DNA of 64,000 nucleotides, taken from NCBI GenBank assembly GCA_946892665.1, contig CAMPOT010000001.1:806001-870000 (forward strand), in the 5' to 3' direction. Shown here piece by piece: positions 63,312 to 64,000 of the stretch (within the stretch, counting starts at the first letter, position 1; each line of letters opens with the position of its first letter). Origin of the DNA: Chryseobacterium sp. Marseille-Q5410 (GTDB taxonomy: Bacteria; Bacteroidota; Bacteroidia; Flavobacteriales; Weeksellaceae). The position numbers and the translations under genes were made by a program. The notes below the pieces were generated by a model. That model was not told where the DNA came from, did no database searches, and worked only from the letters and a program-made list of their open reading frames with translations.

Positions 63312-64000
63312 TAAAAACCTGCATTTGAAAAGTCAGAGAAACATTTATCTGCGTCACGGTAAGCCGTTAAAGCAAGCCAATATCTGTATTGATTTGGTTT
63401 CACGAAAACAATGGTATCTTTTTGAGGATATAGCTTTATTATTCTATTCACAGATAATTGAGCAGAAATTTCATTTGTTGTAAGCCCATCAATATTTAAT
63501 TCTGATAAATCTTTACTGAATTTAGGTTCCAGATTTTCCCTGTCATACTTAAATACAGTTGCTATTAAGGAGTTTTCAAGTTGAATGACATCAGATAATC
63601 TGAATTTGCGATTATTCTCTTTGTAAATTGTATTTAATGCTTTTGAAAATTCAGAGCCATAATTCCCAATAATTGTTTTAATATTTTTATCTCCACGAAT
63701 TGGACTAACAGCTTTTGCTGATTCTCCAATTCTTAAATATTTTTGAAAATAATTTAAAACATCATCTATTACCTTGTTGTCAAATTCAGAAAGAGAATTA
63801 TCAGATATATATCTAAGGTTATACAAATCATAAGCTAGAATAGCAGTATTTCTATTGCCTAACAATTGAGCACTTTTGATTATAAATTGTAAAGTATACA
63901 ACTTCTCGTACTTCACAATATTGTTGAAAATGGGTTCTAAAGAATTAACATCTTTATCAGGAGTAGAAATGCCTACGTATCTATTCTTAAAAATTATGTT
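63311..64000 (-). CDS. Partner of the PD-(D/E)XK protein (partial, 5' end off the window)
   Basis: The frame stays open through the right window edge (64000), giving at least 229 residues; a GTG at 63916 is not a likely start because protein-like sequence continues upstream of it. The protein is helical and charged, with no motif I recognise (LGNRNTAILAYDLYNLRYIS, RFLSDVIQ-like blocks). Tightly coupled to the nuclease-like gene. Function unknown. Confidence 0.6.
   Translation of the reverse strand, partial: NIIFKNRYVGISTPDKDVNSLEPIFNNIVKYEKLYTLQFIIKSAQLLGNRNTAILAYDLYNLRYISDNSLSEFDNKVIDDVLNYFQKYLRIGESAKAVSPIRGDKNIKTIIGNYGSEFSKALNTIYKENNRKFRLSDVIQLENSLIATVFKYDRENLEPKFSKDLSELNIDGLTTNEISAQLSVNRIIKLYPQKDTIVFVKPNQYRYWLALTAYRDADKCFSDFSNAGF

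Overview
The window looks like a chromosome segment of a Bacteroidota bacterium, most likely a flavobacterium of the Chryseobacterium group (Weeksellaceae). This rests on A/T-rich coding sequence, promoters with the Bacteroidota TAnnTTTG box, start sites without Shine-Dalgarno sequences, a PorP/SprF-type protein, and neighbours such as yicC, hemW and recX of flavobacterial type. Species is not determinable from the sequence alone. No rRNA, tRNA or CRISPR array was seen.

Layout. (1) 1-13963: a defence island. A complete type I restriction-modification operon (hsdM, hsdS, hsdR) carries a receiver-domain protein in front and a DUF262/DUF1524 (GmrSD-like) gene between hsdS and hsdR. It is followed by two DUF488 genes, a dual-OB-like gene, an unusual acyl-carrier/LnmK-like hotdog fusion, a cysteine-containing unknown, and a Panacea-type toxin-antitoxin pair behind its own promoter. 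(2) 13964-19995: accessory DNA with a DUF6943 gene, a complete IS3-family element, a four-gene minus-strand cassette (MARQK-type protein, DUF5675, two small membrane proteins) and a staphylococcal-nuclease-like gene. (3) 20320-27752: ordinary core genes (yicC, PASTA protein, rluD-type synthase, PorP/SprF, hemW, recX, beta-barrel protein). (4) 27826-54852: a capsule/exopolysaccharide locus: export lipoprotein, Wzc-type tyrosine kinase, UDP-sugar epimerase and two dehydrogenases, flippase, aminotransferase, NeuD-type acyltransferase, about nine glycosyltransferases, a membrane acyltransferase and an EpsG-type polymerase. From 38833 to 53532 nearly all genes overlap or abut, so they probably form one long transcript. 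(5) 54853-59982: a repeat-rich accessory region with a second copy of the MARQK/DUF5675/membrane-protein cassette and a distant third relative. (6) 60131-64000: a PIN plus XRE-ImmA toxin-antitoxin pair, a YegP-like protein, and a two-gene unit with a PD-(D/E)XK nuclease-like protein, cut by the window end.

Three signals stand out. First, the MARQK/DUF5675/holin-like cassette occurs twice with diverged sequence and a conserved start-codon leader. I do not recognise it as a described system. Second, the gaps of the polysaccharide and accessory regions hold two families of structured repeats, one of about 95-125 bp with TTTGTCACTC ends and one of about 200-280 bp built as nested inverted repeats. 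In both, stem sequences change between copies but stay complementary. Third, the polysaccharide locus shows clear recombination scars: a membrane acyltransferase gene sits between two diverged copies of the same glycosyltransferase 5' end, and repeat-like segments sit in frame inside two enzymes.
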